22,571 nucleotides of DNA from Eubacteriales bacterium (GCA_030533315.1 JAUNJL010000027.1:1-22571), one strand, 5' to 3'. Positions 14,422 through 22,555 are shown, numbered from the stretch's first letter. Translations and numbers: made by a program. The notes: generated by a model from the sequence alone, not told the origin.

Positions 14422-15347
14422 TGTCTCTGATGAGCGCTTCTGCTGAAAAAGAAAAAAATGCGGCCATGGAACTGGAACGCCAGAAATTTCTGGATGCGAA
14501 GGCGAAGATGATGGCCAGGCAAAGATATAAGACGATCACCACGACGGCGATTCACGTGGCCGTGAATATCCTGGTGGCCCTGGTGGTGCTCCTGCCTCTT
14601 TTGTATGCGGTCAGCATTGCCTTCATGCCCTCCGGGGAGCTGTTTACCCTGGAGCTGAACATTCTGCCGAAGACGCCCACCCTGGAGAATTTCATTCAGG
14701 CCTTCCGCAAGGTTCCCTTGGTGCGGTTTGTGTTAAATTCCTTCCTTGTGTCGGGACTGATCACCCTGGGACAGATCGTTTCCTGCTCCCTGTGCGCCTT
14801 TTCCTTTTCCTTTTTGGAATACAAGGGGAAGAACCTGCTGTTCATGCTGGTGATGGCTACCATGATGATCCCCGGTGAGGCCACCATCATTTCCAATTAT
14901 CTGACTGTCAGCAGCTGGGGATGGCTGGACAGCTATAAGGTGCTGATCGTGCCCTACCTGACCTCCGCCATGGGGATTTTCCTTTTCCGCCAGTTTTATC
15001 TGAGTTTCCCCATTTCCCTGTATGAGTCCGCAAAGATCGATGGCTGCTCCAACCTCCGGTTCATATGGAAGATCCTGATGCCTCTTACGAAATCGGCTAT
15101 GGGAGCGATGGCGGTGTACACCTTCATCAATGCCTGGAACATGTACATGTGGCCCCTGCTGGTGACGGGATCGGACAAGATGCGTACCGTGCAGATCGGT
15201 ATTGGAATGCTGGACAGCGTGGATTCCCAGTCGATCACCCTGATGATCGCCGGGGTTGTCATGATCATCCTTCCTTCCATCTCCATCTTCATCGTTGGGC
15301 AAAAGCAGCTGATCCGGGGAATGTTCTCCGGTGCAGTCAAGGGTTGA
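14421..15347 (+). CDS. ugpE: ABC transporter permease, UgpE type
   Basis: Second permease, 308 residues, six predicted helices. The EAA loop is YESAKIDGCSNLRFIW (from Y201) followed by KILMPL. Segments such as LDSYKVLIVPYLTSAMGIFLFRQF and the C-terminal RGMFSGAVKG resemble UgpE more than MalG. An unusual, charged, helix-prone N-terminal extension of about 35 residues (SAEKEKNAAMELERQKFLDAKAK) precedes the first membrane helix; a Met at residue 16 or a later one might be an alternative start, but the TGATG overlap with ugpA favours 14421. The next gene, ugpB, starts 112 nt downstream. Confidence 0.87.
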   Translation: MSLMSASAEKEKNAAMELERQKFLDAKAKMMARQRYKTITTTAIHVAVNILVALVVLLPLLYAVSIAFMPSGELFTLELNILPKTPTLENFIQAFRKVPLVRFVLNSFLVSGLITLGQIVSCSLCAFSFSFLEYKGKNLLFMLVMATMMIPGEATIISNYLTVSSWGWLDSYKVLIVPYLTSAMGIFLFRQFYLSFPISLYESAKIDGCSNLRFIWKILMPLTKSAMGAMAVYTFINAWNMYMWPLLVTGSDKMRTVQIGIGMLDSVDSQSITLMIAGVVMIILPSISIFIVGQKQLIRGMFSGAVKG

Positions 15348-15459
15348 TGTACAAAAAACGGGACAGAGGTTTCGGAAAATCGTGGGATAGTGGAGCGGGA
15401 AGCCGCTTTAGCTATAAATGTATCATATCATCTAAGAAAGAGAGACGAGGTAAAAAAGT

Positions 15460-16779
15460 ATGAAAAAGCGTAAGTTAGCAATGTTGTTGGCAGCAGCGGT
15501 CCTGGGGACGTCCATGCCCGCATCGGTTTATGCGGCAGAGATCCCGGAAGGGACCACCATTACCTTCTGGCACGCCATGGGCGGTGTCAACGGGGAGGCC
15601 CTGGATTATCTGGTGAACCAGTTCAACGAGGAAAATGAGTTTGGCATCACGGTCGATTCCCAGTATCAGGGCTCTTATGACGACTCCATCAACAAGCTGA
15701 AAAGCGCACAGCTGGGAAATATGGGCGCTGATCTTGTGCAGATCTATGATATCGGAACCCGTTTCATGATCGACTCCGGCTGGGTCGTTCCCATGCAGGA
15801 CATGATCGACGGGGAGGACTATGACATTTCTTCTCTGGAGTCCAATATCACGGCATATTATACCGTGGACGACGCTTTGTATTCCATGCCTTTCAACTCC
15901 TCTACCCCGATCCTGTACTATAACAAGGACATGTTTGACAAGGCCGGGATCACCGAGGTTCCCACCAGCCTGACGGGGATCGCAGAGATCGGAGACAAGC
16001 TGGTAGAGGAAGGCGGAGCCGGTATGGCGATCTCCCTTGGTATTTACGGATGGTTCTTCGAGCAGTTTATGTGCAAGCAGGGTCTGCACTATGTGGACAA
16101 CGGCAATGGACGTGAGGCTGCTGCCACAAAGGTTGACTTTGATGAGAACGGCGGCGCACTGAAAATTTTGAACGAGTGGAAGGCGCTTTACGACGCAGGC
16201 TACGCACCCAACGTGGGACGGGGCGGCGACTCCGGGCTTGCAGACTTCTCTGCCGGAAAGTCAGCCATGACGCTTGGCTCCACGGCTTCCCTGAAGCAGA
16301 TTCTTCAGGACGTAAACGGAGCTTTCGAGGTTGGAACTGCATACTTCCCCAGCGTTACGGCAGATGACAAGGGCGGTGTTTCCATCGGCGGCGCATCTCT
16401 CTGGATGCTGGAGAACGGCGATGAAGCCAAGAAGGCAGCCACCTGGGAGTTTATCAAGTATTTGGTTTCCGCTGAGAGCCAGGCATACTGGAACGTGCAG
16501 ACCGGTTACTTCCCTGTGACCACCCAGGCACACGACCAGGATCTTTTCAAGGAGAACATGGAGGAGTATCCGCAGTTCCAGACCGCCATCGATCAGCTTC
16601 ATGATTCCGCACCGGAGTACGCAGGCGCTCTGCTCAGCGTGTTCCCGGAGGCCCGGGCCATCGTGGAGACCGAGGTGGAAAATATGCTGAACGGAAAGCA
16701 GACACCGGAGGAAGCAGTGGAGAAAATGGCTTCTGACATGAATGCGTCAATCGAGGATTACAATCTTCTCAACGAGTAA
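15460..16779 (+). CDS. ugpB: ABC transporter substrate-binding protein, UgpB type
   Basis: A 439-residue secreted binding protein, almost the length of E. coli UgpB. The mature part begins ITFWHAMGGVNGEALD and keeps Ugp-like landmarks: VQIYDIGT, PFNSSTPILYYNKD (N146-T149), IGGASLW (309-315), TGYFPVT (Y350) and PEARAIV (R399). In E. coli UgpB the equivalent Ser, Gly, Tyr and Arg hold the glycerol-3-phosphate moiety. An acidic residue there (E in VYEVGT) is Asp here. The signal peptide (MKKRKLAMLLAAAVLGTSMPASVYA) has a type I cleavage site and no lipobox cysteine, which is unusual for a Gram-positive binding protein. ATG 15460 follows GAGG at moderate spacing. Ligand could be glycerol-3-phosphate or glycerophosphocholine-like diesters; other sugars are not excluded. 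Confidence 0.87.
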   Translation: MKKRKLAMLLAAAVLGTSMPASVYAAEIPEGTTITFWHAMGGVNGEALDYLVNQFNEENEFGITVDSQYQGSYDDSINKLKSAQLGNMGADLVQIYDIGTRFMIDSGWVVPMQDMIDGEDYDISSLESNITAYYTVDDALYSMPFNSSTPILYYNKDMFDKAGITEVPTSLTGIAEIGDKLVEEGGAGMAISLGIYGWFFEQFMCKQGLHYVDNGNGREAAATKVDFDENGGALKILNEWKALYDAGYAPNVGRGGDSGLADFSAGKSAMTLGSTASLKQILQDVNGAFEVGTAYFPSVTADDKGGVSIGGASLWMLENGDEAKKAATWEFIKYLVSAESQAYWNVQTGYFPVTTQAHDQDLFKENMEEYPQFQTAIDQLHDSAPEYAGALLSVFPEARAIVETEVENMLNGKQTPEEAVEKMASDMNASIEDYNLLNE

Positions 16780-16960
16780 TGTATGATGATAACAGCGGTT
16801 CAGCTGGCTGGATTGCTGTTTGGCCGGGAAGTACCGTGTTCGATTGCAGCAGGGCAGCTCTTTGCCGGATTTTTTAAGGCCGGCGGTTGAAAAAAGTGAT
16901 CCGAGAGGATAGACGGAGAGGGACTGTAGGTGCAGTCCCTTTCTTGTGCAGGAGGAAACG
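16780..16960 (+). other. Intergenic region between ugpB and ugpQ with hairpins
   Basis: This 181-nt gap contains AGGGACTG (16919-16926) pairing with CAGTCCCT (16933-16940), followed by TTCTTG, plus a GCCGG/CCGGC pairing around ATTTTTTAAGG near 16866-16886. It could partially terminate or stabilise the ugpB transcript, lowering ugpQ expression relative to ugpB. No gene is seen. Confidence 0.5.
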
Positions 16961-17686
16961 ATGAACAATACGAAGATATGGGCCCATAGGGGGGCCAGCG
17001 GCTATATGCCGGAAAATACCATGGAGGCCTTTGAGCTGGCAATCCGTCAGAATGCGGACGGGATCGAGCTGGATGTACAGATGTCAAAGGACGGGGAGCT
17101 GATGATCCTCCATGATGAGACGGTGGACCGGGTGACGGATCAGAAGGGCTTTCTGAAGGATTTTACAAAGGAGCAGCTGAAGTCCATGAGGGTGGCACCG
17201 GACAGGGATGGGGCAGGGATCTGCCGGATCCCCACTCTTTTTGAAGTGCTGGATCTGATGAGGGGCACGGACATGACGGTGAACATTGAGCTGAAAAACA
17301 GTATTTTTCTCTACCAGAATCTGGAGGAAAGGGTTTTTGCCCTTGTCAAGGAGCTGGGGATGGAGGAGCGGGTCATCTATTCCACCTTCAATCATTACAG
17401 TGTGAGAAAAATGAGGGAGATGGAGCCGGAGGCCCGCATCGGCCTTCTTCTCTGCGATGGGATCGTGGATGCGCCGGCCTACGCCAGGAGGCTGGGGGCG
17501 GACGCCATCCATCCGTCGGTTTATCATCTCTGGTATCCAGGCTTTGTGGAACAGGTGCGTCAGGAGGGGCTTGAACTTCATGTCTGGACGGCCAACACCT
17601 CCCAGGAGTTTGCTCTCTTAAAGGGAGCGGGGACCGATGCGGTGATCACCAATTATCCCGATCAGGCCAGGGCGTTTTGGGCATGA
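16961..17686 (+). CDS. ugpQ: Glycerophosphodiester phosphodiesterase (UgpQ/GlpQ type)
   Basis: A 241-residue cytoplasmic GDPD enzyme with no signal peptide. It hydrolyses glycerophosphodiesters to sn-glycerol-3-phosphate and an alcohol. The TIM-barrel motifs are intact: AHRGASGYMPENT (H9, R10, E18), DGIELDVQ (E36, D38), LHDETVDRVT (H51), the ELK motif in VNIELKN, STFNH, and the C-terminal VWTANT and ITNYPD. H9 and H51 are the expected catalytic acid/base pair, and E36/D38 bind the metal. ATG 16961 follows GGAGGAAAC by the right distance. Cytoplasmic location and position after ugpB match E. coli UgpQ, which acts on diesters entering through Ugp. It supports the substrate assignment of the whole operon. 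Confidence 0.92.
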   Translation: MNNTKIWAHRGASGYMPENTMEAFELAIRQNADGIELDVQMSKDGELMILHDETVDRVTDQKGFLKDFTKEQLKSMRVAPDRDGAGICRIPTLFEVLDLMRGTDMTVNIELKNSIFLYQNLEERVFALVKELGMEERVIYSTFNHYSVRKMREMEPEARIGLLLCDGIVDAPAYARRLGADAIHPSVYHLWYPGFVEQVRQEGLELHVWTANTSQEFALLKGAGTDAVITNYPDQARAFWA

Positions 17687-17716
17687 CCCTTGGGGCGCCT
17701 TTCTTTGACGGGGGAA

Positions 17717-17745
17717 TTGCGGTTCCCTGAGAATCGTGTTATGAT
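17717..17745 (+). promoter_or_regulatory. Promoter of the AraC-family gene
   Basis: TTGCGG (17717-17722), a 17-bp spacer and TATGAT (17740-17745), about 65 nt before the regulator's start codon. This suggests that araC is transcribed separately from ugpQ. Confidence 0.6.
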
Positions 17746-17809
17746 TTTTCCAGAGAAAGCGGCTGGAAGAAAAGCGTTTGCCCCGGGAGGCGGGAGAGGA
17801 GGCAGGATT

Positions 17810-18667
17810 ATGGAGTTTCAGCATGAGCTGATCATTCCCAATGAGGGACTGCCCTTCAAGCTGTTTCTGTTTGAAGGGGGAAAGGGGAATTATGTGCGGG
17901 AGAAGCACTGGCATACGTCCATCGAGATCTTTTCGGTGCTGGAGGGGGAGCTGTCCTTCTATTTGAATGAGGAAGAATACCCTCTGGAGGCGGGGGAGCT
18001 GATCATCATCAACTCCAACGAGATCCATTCCATCCACGCCCCCAAAAAGAACAAGACCGTTGTGCTTCAGATCCCGCTGAAGCAGTTTGAGAGGCACTTT
18101 ACGGCTCAGCGGTTTATCCGCTTCCAAAGCGCCGCCCGTCTGGGACGGGATGTGACGGCAAAAATACCGGACAACCGAAAGCTGGCTTTTTTCATCCAGG
18201 AGCTTTATCAGGTGTACCAAAGCGGGCAGGAGGGCTTCGAGTTCCGTACCATGGCCCTGTATTACAACATCCTGTTTCTGATGGTGCGGGATTATCGGGA
18301 ATCGGAGGCGGAGCAGCAGGAGATCAAGGACAGCCGCCGTTTGGAGGCACTGTCAAAGATCACCACCTACATGCGGGAGCATTATTCCGAGGACCTGAAG
18401 CTGGGGGACATGGCGGCCCTCTTCGGGTATGACCAGGCTTATTTGTCGCGAATGTTCAAAAAATATGCAAAAGTCAATTTTAAGTCTTATCTGCAGGACA
18501 TTCGCATGACCTATGCCTACCGGGAGCTGATGAACACGGATCACACCATCAGCCGCATTGCCCTGGACAATGGCTTTGCCAGCAGCAGGGCCTTTTCCAA
18601 GGAATTTCAGAGGAGATACGGGGTTCTGCCGGGCAGTGTGCGGAAGAAAAAAAGAAGGGAGCCGTGA
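17810..18667 (+). CDS. AraC-family transcriptional regulator with cupin sensor domain
   Basis: A 285-residue one-component regulator. The N-terminal cupin-like domain has KHWHTSIEIFSVLEGELSF and a second His cluster, NEIHSIH; it presumably binds a sugar. The C-terminal double helix-turn-helix spans about 190-280: LKLGDMAALFGYDQAYLSRMFKK for the first and HTISRIALDNGFASSRAFSKEF for the second, ending RRYGVLPGSVRKKK. ATG 17810 is chosen because GAGGAGG lies 7 nt upstream; the frame is open further back to 17690. It lies between the ugp operon and the DUF4867/isomerase/kinase genes on the same strand. It may control either, more likely the sugar module downstream, where repeats occur in the intergenic DNA. 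Confidence 0.9.
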   Translation: MEFQHELIIPNEGLPFKLFLFEGGKGNYVREKHWHTSIEIFSVLEGELSFYLNEEEYPLEAGELIIINSNEIHSIHAPKKNKTVVLQIPLKQFERHFTAQRFIRFQSAARLGRDVTAKIPDNRKLAFFIQELYQVYQSGQEGFEFRTMALYYNILFLMVRDYRESEAEQQEIKDSRRLEALSKITTYMREHYSEDLKLGDMAALFGYDQAYLSRMFKKYAKVNFKSYLQDIRMTYAYRELMNTDHTISRIALDNGFASSRAFSKEFQRRYGVLPGSVRKKKRREP

Positions 18668-18710
18668 TGGACGCATTCTCCTTCCATGGATGGGGAAGCG
18701 TATCTGATTT

Positions 18711-18738
18711 TTGAAAAAAGTCAAAAAAGTGCTATTGT
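18711..18738 (+). promoter_or_regulatory. Promoter of the DUF4867 gene, overlapped by an inverted repeat
   Basis: TTGAAA (18711-18716), a 16-bp spacer and TATTGT (18733-18738). The -35 lies inside an inverted repeat, TTTTTGA (18708-18714) and TCAAAAA (18721-18727), a possible operator. The predicted start site is near 18745. Confidence 0.5.
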
Positions 18739-18757
18739 AAAGACAAGAAATCCGGCG

Positions 18758-18786
18758 AAAAGCATACCCGTTTGTGGTATGCTTTT
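18758..18786 (+). terminator. Terminator or leader hairpin between araC and the DUF4867 gene
   Basis: A perfect 11-bp stem, AAAAGCATACC (18758-18768) with GGTATGCTTTT (18776-18786), has a 7-nt loop. The stem ends in a T-run with no further T-tract. It can terminate the araC transcript. If the promoter at 18711 is real, it also lies within the first 45 nt of the DUF4867 mRNA and could attenuate or protect it. Confidence 0.65.
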
Positions 18787-18844
18787 CTCAGCGTTTGGGG
18801 CAGAGACCCCGGCAGCGGACATTTTCCGAAAGGAGGTAAATGGG

Positions 18845-19462
18845 GTGAAGATTCAAAATGTGGCAGACCCTTCCTTCCGTAAATACGGAAAGATCCTGGA
18901 GGGCTATGATTTTGGCGGCCTCTTGAAAGAGATGAAGCATACGCCTGTGCCGGAGGACGTGATCTATGTTCCTTCTGCGGAGGAGATGGAGTCCCTGGAG
19001 GTGGCGAAGGATCTGCAGAACAGAGGCTTTGGGGGCCTTCCGATCCAGATCGGCTACTGCAACGGACACAACAAAAAGCTGAATGCGGTGGAATATCACC
19101 GAAACTCCGAGATCAACGTGGCGGTCACGGATCTGGTGCTTCTTCTTGGGAGCCAGCAGGACATCCAGGCGGATCATACCTATGAGACGGATAAGATCGA
19201 GGCGTTTCTTGTTCCGGCAGGCACCGGTATCGAGGTTTACGCCACGACCCTGCACTATGCGCCCTGTCATGTGAACGAGAGCGGGTTCCAGTGTGTGGTG
19301 GTGCTTCCCCGGGGAACCAACACGGACATCACCTTCCCCATGGGAAGGACAGGGGAGGACGGCCTGATGACCGCAAAGAACAAGTGGCTGATTGCCCACG
19401 AGGAAGCGGGGATACCGGGAGCCTTCTGCGGGCTGAAGGGTGAGAATAAAAGGATCGGCTGA
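18845..19462 (+). CDS. DUF4867-type cupin-like protein of a sugar module
   Basis: A 205-residue soluble protein that I match from memory to DUF4867, a family without an assigned function. The GTG at 18845 follows AGGAGG by 8 nt, and the product then begins MKIQNVADPSFRKYGKIL. Likely metal or ligand positions seen: GYCNGHNKKLNAVEYHRNSE (His and Glu), the IEAFLVPAGTGIEVYATTLHYAPCHV stretch, typical of cupin barrels, and VVVLPRGTN. The HxnH/E pattern resembles sugar-processing cupins such as lyxose isomerases and ureidoglycolate-lyase-like proteins, but I cannot prove a reaction. It stands 135 nt before a fucose/arabinose-type isomerase and a xylulokinase. A mutarotase, epimerase or isomerase step on the same sugar is a reasonable guess. 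Confidence 0.75.
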   Translation: MKIQNVADPSFRKYGKILEGYDFGGLLKEMKHTPVPEDVIYVPSAEEMESLEVAKDLQNRGFGGLPIQIGYCNGHNKKLNAVEYHRNSEINVAVTDLVLLLGSQQDIQADHTYETDKIEAFLVPAGTGIEVYATTLHYAPCHVNESGFQCVVVLPRGTNTDITFPMGRTGEDGLMTAKNKWLIAHEEAGIPGAFCGLKGENKRIG

Positions 19463-19511
19463 GGGAAAGCTTTCGGACGGTCATAAGAGGATGTGGCGGC
19501 GGTCTGGCCGA

Positions 19512-19557
19512 GGTTCATATGAACACCCATGTAAGGGGACTGGGCGGCGGTTCATAT
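19512..19557 (+). promoter_or_regulatory. Repeated GGTTCATAT elements before the isomerase gene
   Basis: GGTTCATAT occurs at 19512-19520 and 19549-19557 in direct orientation, 37 bp apart. The first copy is part of a perfect palindrome, GTTCATATGAAC (19513-19524). Similar GGCGGCGGT runs precede both. They could be regulator half-sites, for example of the upstream AraC-family protein. Confidence 0.35.
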
Positions 19558-19597
19558 CCACCATAAACATCAAGTAAAAAGAAAAGGAGAAATGATC

Positions 19598-21082
19598 ATG
19601 GACAATATGCCAAAGGTAAAATTAGGTATCGTGGCGGTAAGCCGGGACTGCTTTCCGGAGAGCCTTTCCGTAAACAGGAGAAAGGCCCTGGTGGAGGCTT
19701 ATGCAAAGAAGTATGACGCAAGCGAGATCTACGAATGTCCGATCTGCATCGTGGAGAGCGAGATCCACATGGTGCAGGCCCTGGAGGACATCAAGGCGGC
19801 CGGGTGCAACGCCCTTTGCGTATACCTTGGAAACTTTGGGCCGGAGATCGCAGAGACCCTCCTTGCAAAGCATTTTGAGGGGCCGAAGATGTTCATCGCG
19901 GCAGCCGAGGAATCGGGAGACGATCTGGTACAGGGCAGAGGCGACGCTTACTGCGGTATGCTGAACGCCAGCTACAACCTGAAGCTGCGCAACATCAAGG
20001 CCTACATTCCTGAATATCCGGTTGGAAACGCAGAGGAGTGTGCGGATATGATCCATGAGTTCCTGCCGATCGCAAGAGCCGTGGAGGGCCTTAGCAACCT
20101 GAAGATCATCAGCTTTGGTCCCCGTCCCTTAAACTTCCTGGCCTGCAATGCGCCCATCAAGCAGCTTTACAACCTGGGCGTGGAGATCGAGGAGAACTCT
20201 GAGCTTGACCTGTTTGAAGCCTTCAACAAGCACGCTGGCGACGAGAGGATCCCTGCCCTTGTGGAGGAGATGGCGAAGGAGCTGGGCGACGGCAATCAGA
20301 AGCCGGAGATCCTGCCCAAGCTTGCGCAGTACGAGCTGACCCTGAAGGATTGGGTGGAGGCACACAGGGGCTACCGCAAATATGTGACCCTTACCAGCAA
20401 GTGCTGGCCGGCCTTCCAGACGCAGTTTGGTTTCGTGCCCTGCTATGTGAACGGACGTCTTGCCGCACAGGGTATCCCGGTATCCTGCGAGGTGGATATC
20501 TACGGCACCCTGAGCGAGTTTATCGGAACCGTTGTTAGCGGTGATACCGTGACCCTCCTTGACATCAACAACTCCGTGCCCAACGATATGTACGACAGCG
20601 ATATCAAGGGCAAATACGACTATACGCAGAAGGATACCTTCATGGGCTTCCACTGCGGCAATACCGCTTCCGGAAAGCTGACCTCCTGTGCGATGAAATA
20701 TCAGATGATCATGGCGAGAAGCCTTCCCGAGGAGGTTACCCAGGGTACCCTTGAGGGGGACATCGTGCCTGGCGACATCACCTTCTTCCGCATCCAGAGT
20801 ACCGCAGACAACATCCTTCGGGCTTATATCGCTCAGGGTGAGGTGCTGCCGGTTGCCACCCGTTCCTTCGGCTCCATCGGCGTTTTTGCCATTCCGGAGA
20901 TGGGACGCTTCTACCGTCATGTGCTGATTGAGAAAAATTACCCGCATCACGGCGCAGTTGCCTTTGGACACTTTGGAAAGGAGCTTTTCGAGGTATTTAA
21001 GTACATTGGGGTTCCCGTGGAGGAGATCGGCTACAACCAGCCGGCCGGCGTGAGATATCCCACTGAGAATCCCTGGGGCTGA
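19598..21082 (+). CDS. L-fucose/L-arabinose isomerase family protein
   Basis: A 494-residue cytoplasmic aldose-ketose isomerase of the FucI/AraA-like fold. FucI enzymes use Mn2+ held by Glu, Asp and His; candidates here are E298 in CEVDIYG, D322 in LLDINNS and H352 in GFHCGNT. The N-terminal part (VKLGIVAVSRDCFPESL) carries the expected Rossmann-like domains. It is shorter than E. coli FucI (591 residues) and close to arabinose isomerase in length. ATG 19598 is preferred over ATG 19592 because AAGGAG is then 8 nt upstream instead of 2. It is 15 nt upstream of a xylulokinase-type gene, so the likely pathway is aldopentose (or 6-deoxyhexose) to ketose to ketose phosphate. The sugar is not identified. 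Confidence 0.85.
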   Translation: MDNMPKVKLGIVAVSRDCFPESLSVNRRKALVEAYAKKYDASEIYECPICIVESEIHMVQALEDIKAAGCNALCVYLGNFGPEIAETLLAKHFEGPKMFIAAAEESGDDLVQGRGDAYCGMLNASYNLKLRNIKAYIPEYPVGNAEECADMIHEFLPIARAVEGLSNLKIISFGPRPLNFLACNAPIKQLYNLGVEIEENSELDLFEAFNKHAGDERIPALVEEMAKELGDGNQKPEILPKLAQYELTLKDWVEAHRGYRKYVTLTSKCWPAFQTQFGFVPCYVNGRLAAQGIPVSCEVDIYGTLSEFIGTVVSGDTVTLLDINNSVPNDMYDSDIKGKYDYTQKDTFMGFHCGNTASGKLTSCAMKYQMIMARSLPEEVTQGTLEGDIVPGDITFFRIQSTADNILRAYIAQGEVLPVATRSFGSIGVFAIPEMGRFYRHVLIEKNYPHHGAVAFGHFGKELFEVFKYIGVPVEEIGYNQPAGVRYPTENPWG

Positions 21083-21097
21083 TATCAGGAGGACGAC

Positions 21098-22555
21098 ATG
21101 TATTACATAGGTATTGATCTTGGAACCTCTGCCGTCAAGCTCCTTCTGATGGAGGAGTCCGGCAAAATCTGCAACATCGTGTCGAAGGAGTACCCTTTGT
21201 ATTTTCCCCATCCTGGCTGGTCCCAGCAGGATCCCTATGACTGGTATGAGAAGAGCATGGAAGGGATGAAGGAGCTGACGGAGGGCATCGACAAGAGCCA
21301 GATCGGGGGCATCAGCTTTGGCGGTCAGATGCACGGCCTGGTGACCCTGGACGATCAGGATCAGGTGATCCGTCCCGCCATTTTGTGGAACGACGGGCGT
21401 ACCGGGGAGGAGACCGATTACCTGAACGAGGTCATCGGCAAGGATAAGCTGTCTCAGTATACGGCCAACATTGCCTTTGCAGGGTTTACCGCCCCGAAGA
21501 TCCTCTGGATGAAAAAGAATGAGCCGGAGAAGTTTGCCCGGATCAAGAAGATCATGCTGCCGAAGGACTATCTGGCATACCGCCTCTCCGGTTCCTTCTG
21601 CACGGACGTGTCCGATGCGTCGGGTATGCTGCTCCTGAATGTGAAGAGCCGCTGCTGGTCCAAGGAAATGATGGAGATCTGCGGCGTCACAGAGGAACAG
21701 CTGCCGAAGCTTTATGAGAGCTGGGAGGTGGTGGGCACCTTGAAGCCGGAGGTCGCTGCAGAGCTGGGCTTCTCACCGGAGGTGAAGGTGATCGCAGGAG
21801 CCGGGGACAATGCGGCGGCGGCCGTAGGCACCGGAACCGTGGGTGATGGCCAGTGCAACATCTCCCTTGGTACCTCGGGCACCGTGTTTATCTCCAGCAA
21901 GAATTTCGGCGTGGATGAAAACAATGCCCTGCATTCCTTCTGCCATGCGGATGGGAGCTATCATCTCATGGGATGTATGCTGAGCGCCGCCTCCTGCAAC
22001 AAGTGGTGGGCGGAGGAGATCCTTGGCACGAAGGACTTCGGCGCAGAGCAGGCGCCGATCACGAGGCTGGGGGAGAACAATGTCTTCTTCCTTCCGTACC
22101 TGATGGGAGAGCGCTCTCCTCACAACGATCCGGATGCGAGAGGCGTATTTTTCGGCATGTCCATGGACAGCACCAGGGCGGATATGACGCAGGCGGTGCT
22201 GGAGGGCGTTGCCTTTGGTCTTCGGGACTCCCTGGAGGTGGCCAGAAGCCTGGGTATTCAGATCGACCGCACCAAGATCTGCGGCGGCGGGGCGAAGAGT
22301 CCTCTCTGGAAAAAGATGATCGCCAACATCATGAATCTGAAGGTGGACGTTCTGGAGGTGGAGGAAGGTCCGTCCCTGGGCGGCGCCATGCTGGCGGCCG
22401 TGGGCTGCGGCGCCTATCCAGATGTGGAGACCATCGGCAGGAAGCTGGCCAAGGTGGTGGACACCGTGGAGCCAGACCCGGAGCTGGTGGCGAAATATGA
22501 GGAAAAATATCAGAAGTTCCGCAGGCTGTATCCTGCGATGAAGGAACTGTTCTAA
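21098..22555 (+). CDS. xylB: FGGY-family sugar kinase, xylulokinase type
   Basis: A 485-residue cytoplasmic kinase that transfers phosphate from ATP to a ketopentose, most likely xylulose. Family features in order: IGIDLGTSAVKLLL (ATPase fold, phosphate 1 loop), WSQQDPYDWY, GGQMHGLVTLD and LWNDGRT (xylulokinase-like substrate motifs), SDASGMLLL, the catalytic base D237 in GAGDNAAAAVG, the phosphate 2 loop SLGTSGTVF, and GGGAKSPLWKKMIANI with the adenosine site GGAMLAA. Length matches XylB. AGGAGG lies 7 nt before the ATG, and only 15 nt separate it from the isomerase, so they form one operon. Ribulose- or fuculose-kinase activity is possible in this superfamily, but the GQMHG motif favours xylulose. 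The gene is complete; 16 nt of sequence remain after it. Confidence 0.9.
   Translation: MYYIGIDLGTSAVKLLLMEESGKICNIVSKEYPLYFPHPGWSQQDPYDWYEKSMEGMKELTEGIDKSQIGGISFGGQMHGLVTLDDQDQVIRPAILWNDGRTGEETDYLNEVIGKDKLSQYTANIAFAGFTAPKILWMKKNEPEKFARIKKIMLPKDYLAYRLSGSFCTDVSDASGMLLLNVKSRCWSKEMMEICGVTEEQLPKLYESWEVVGTLKPEVAAELGFSPEVKVIAGAGDNAAAAVGTGTVGDGQCNISLGTSGTVFISSKNFGVDENNALHSFCHADGSYHLMGCMLSAASCNKWWAEEILGTKDFGAEQAPITRLGENNVFFLPYLMGERSPHNDPDARGVFFGMSMDSTRADMTQAVLEGVAFGLRDSLEVARSLGIQIDRTKICGGGAKSPLWKKMIANIMNLKVDVLEVEEGPSLGGAMLAAVGCGAYPDVETIGRKLAKVVDTVEPDPELVAKYEEKYQKFRRLYPAMKELF

Noticed and set aside
19513..19524. Second ArsR-type operator, because GTTCATATGAAC resembles the site at 3589
   Set aside because: The half-sites are in the opposite arrangement (outer GTTC, inner CATATG) and no metal gene is nearby.
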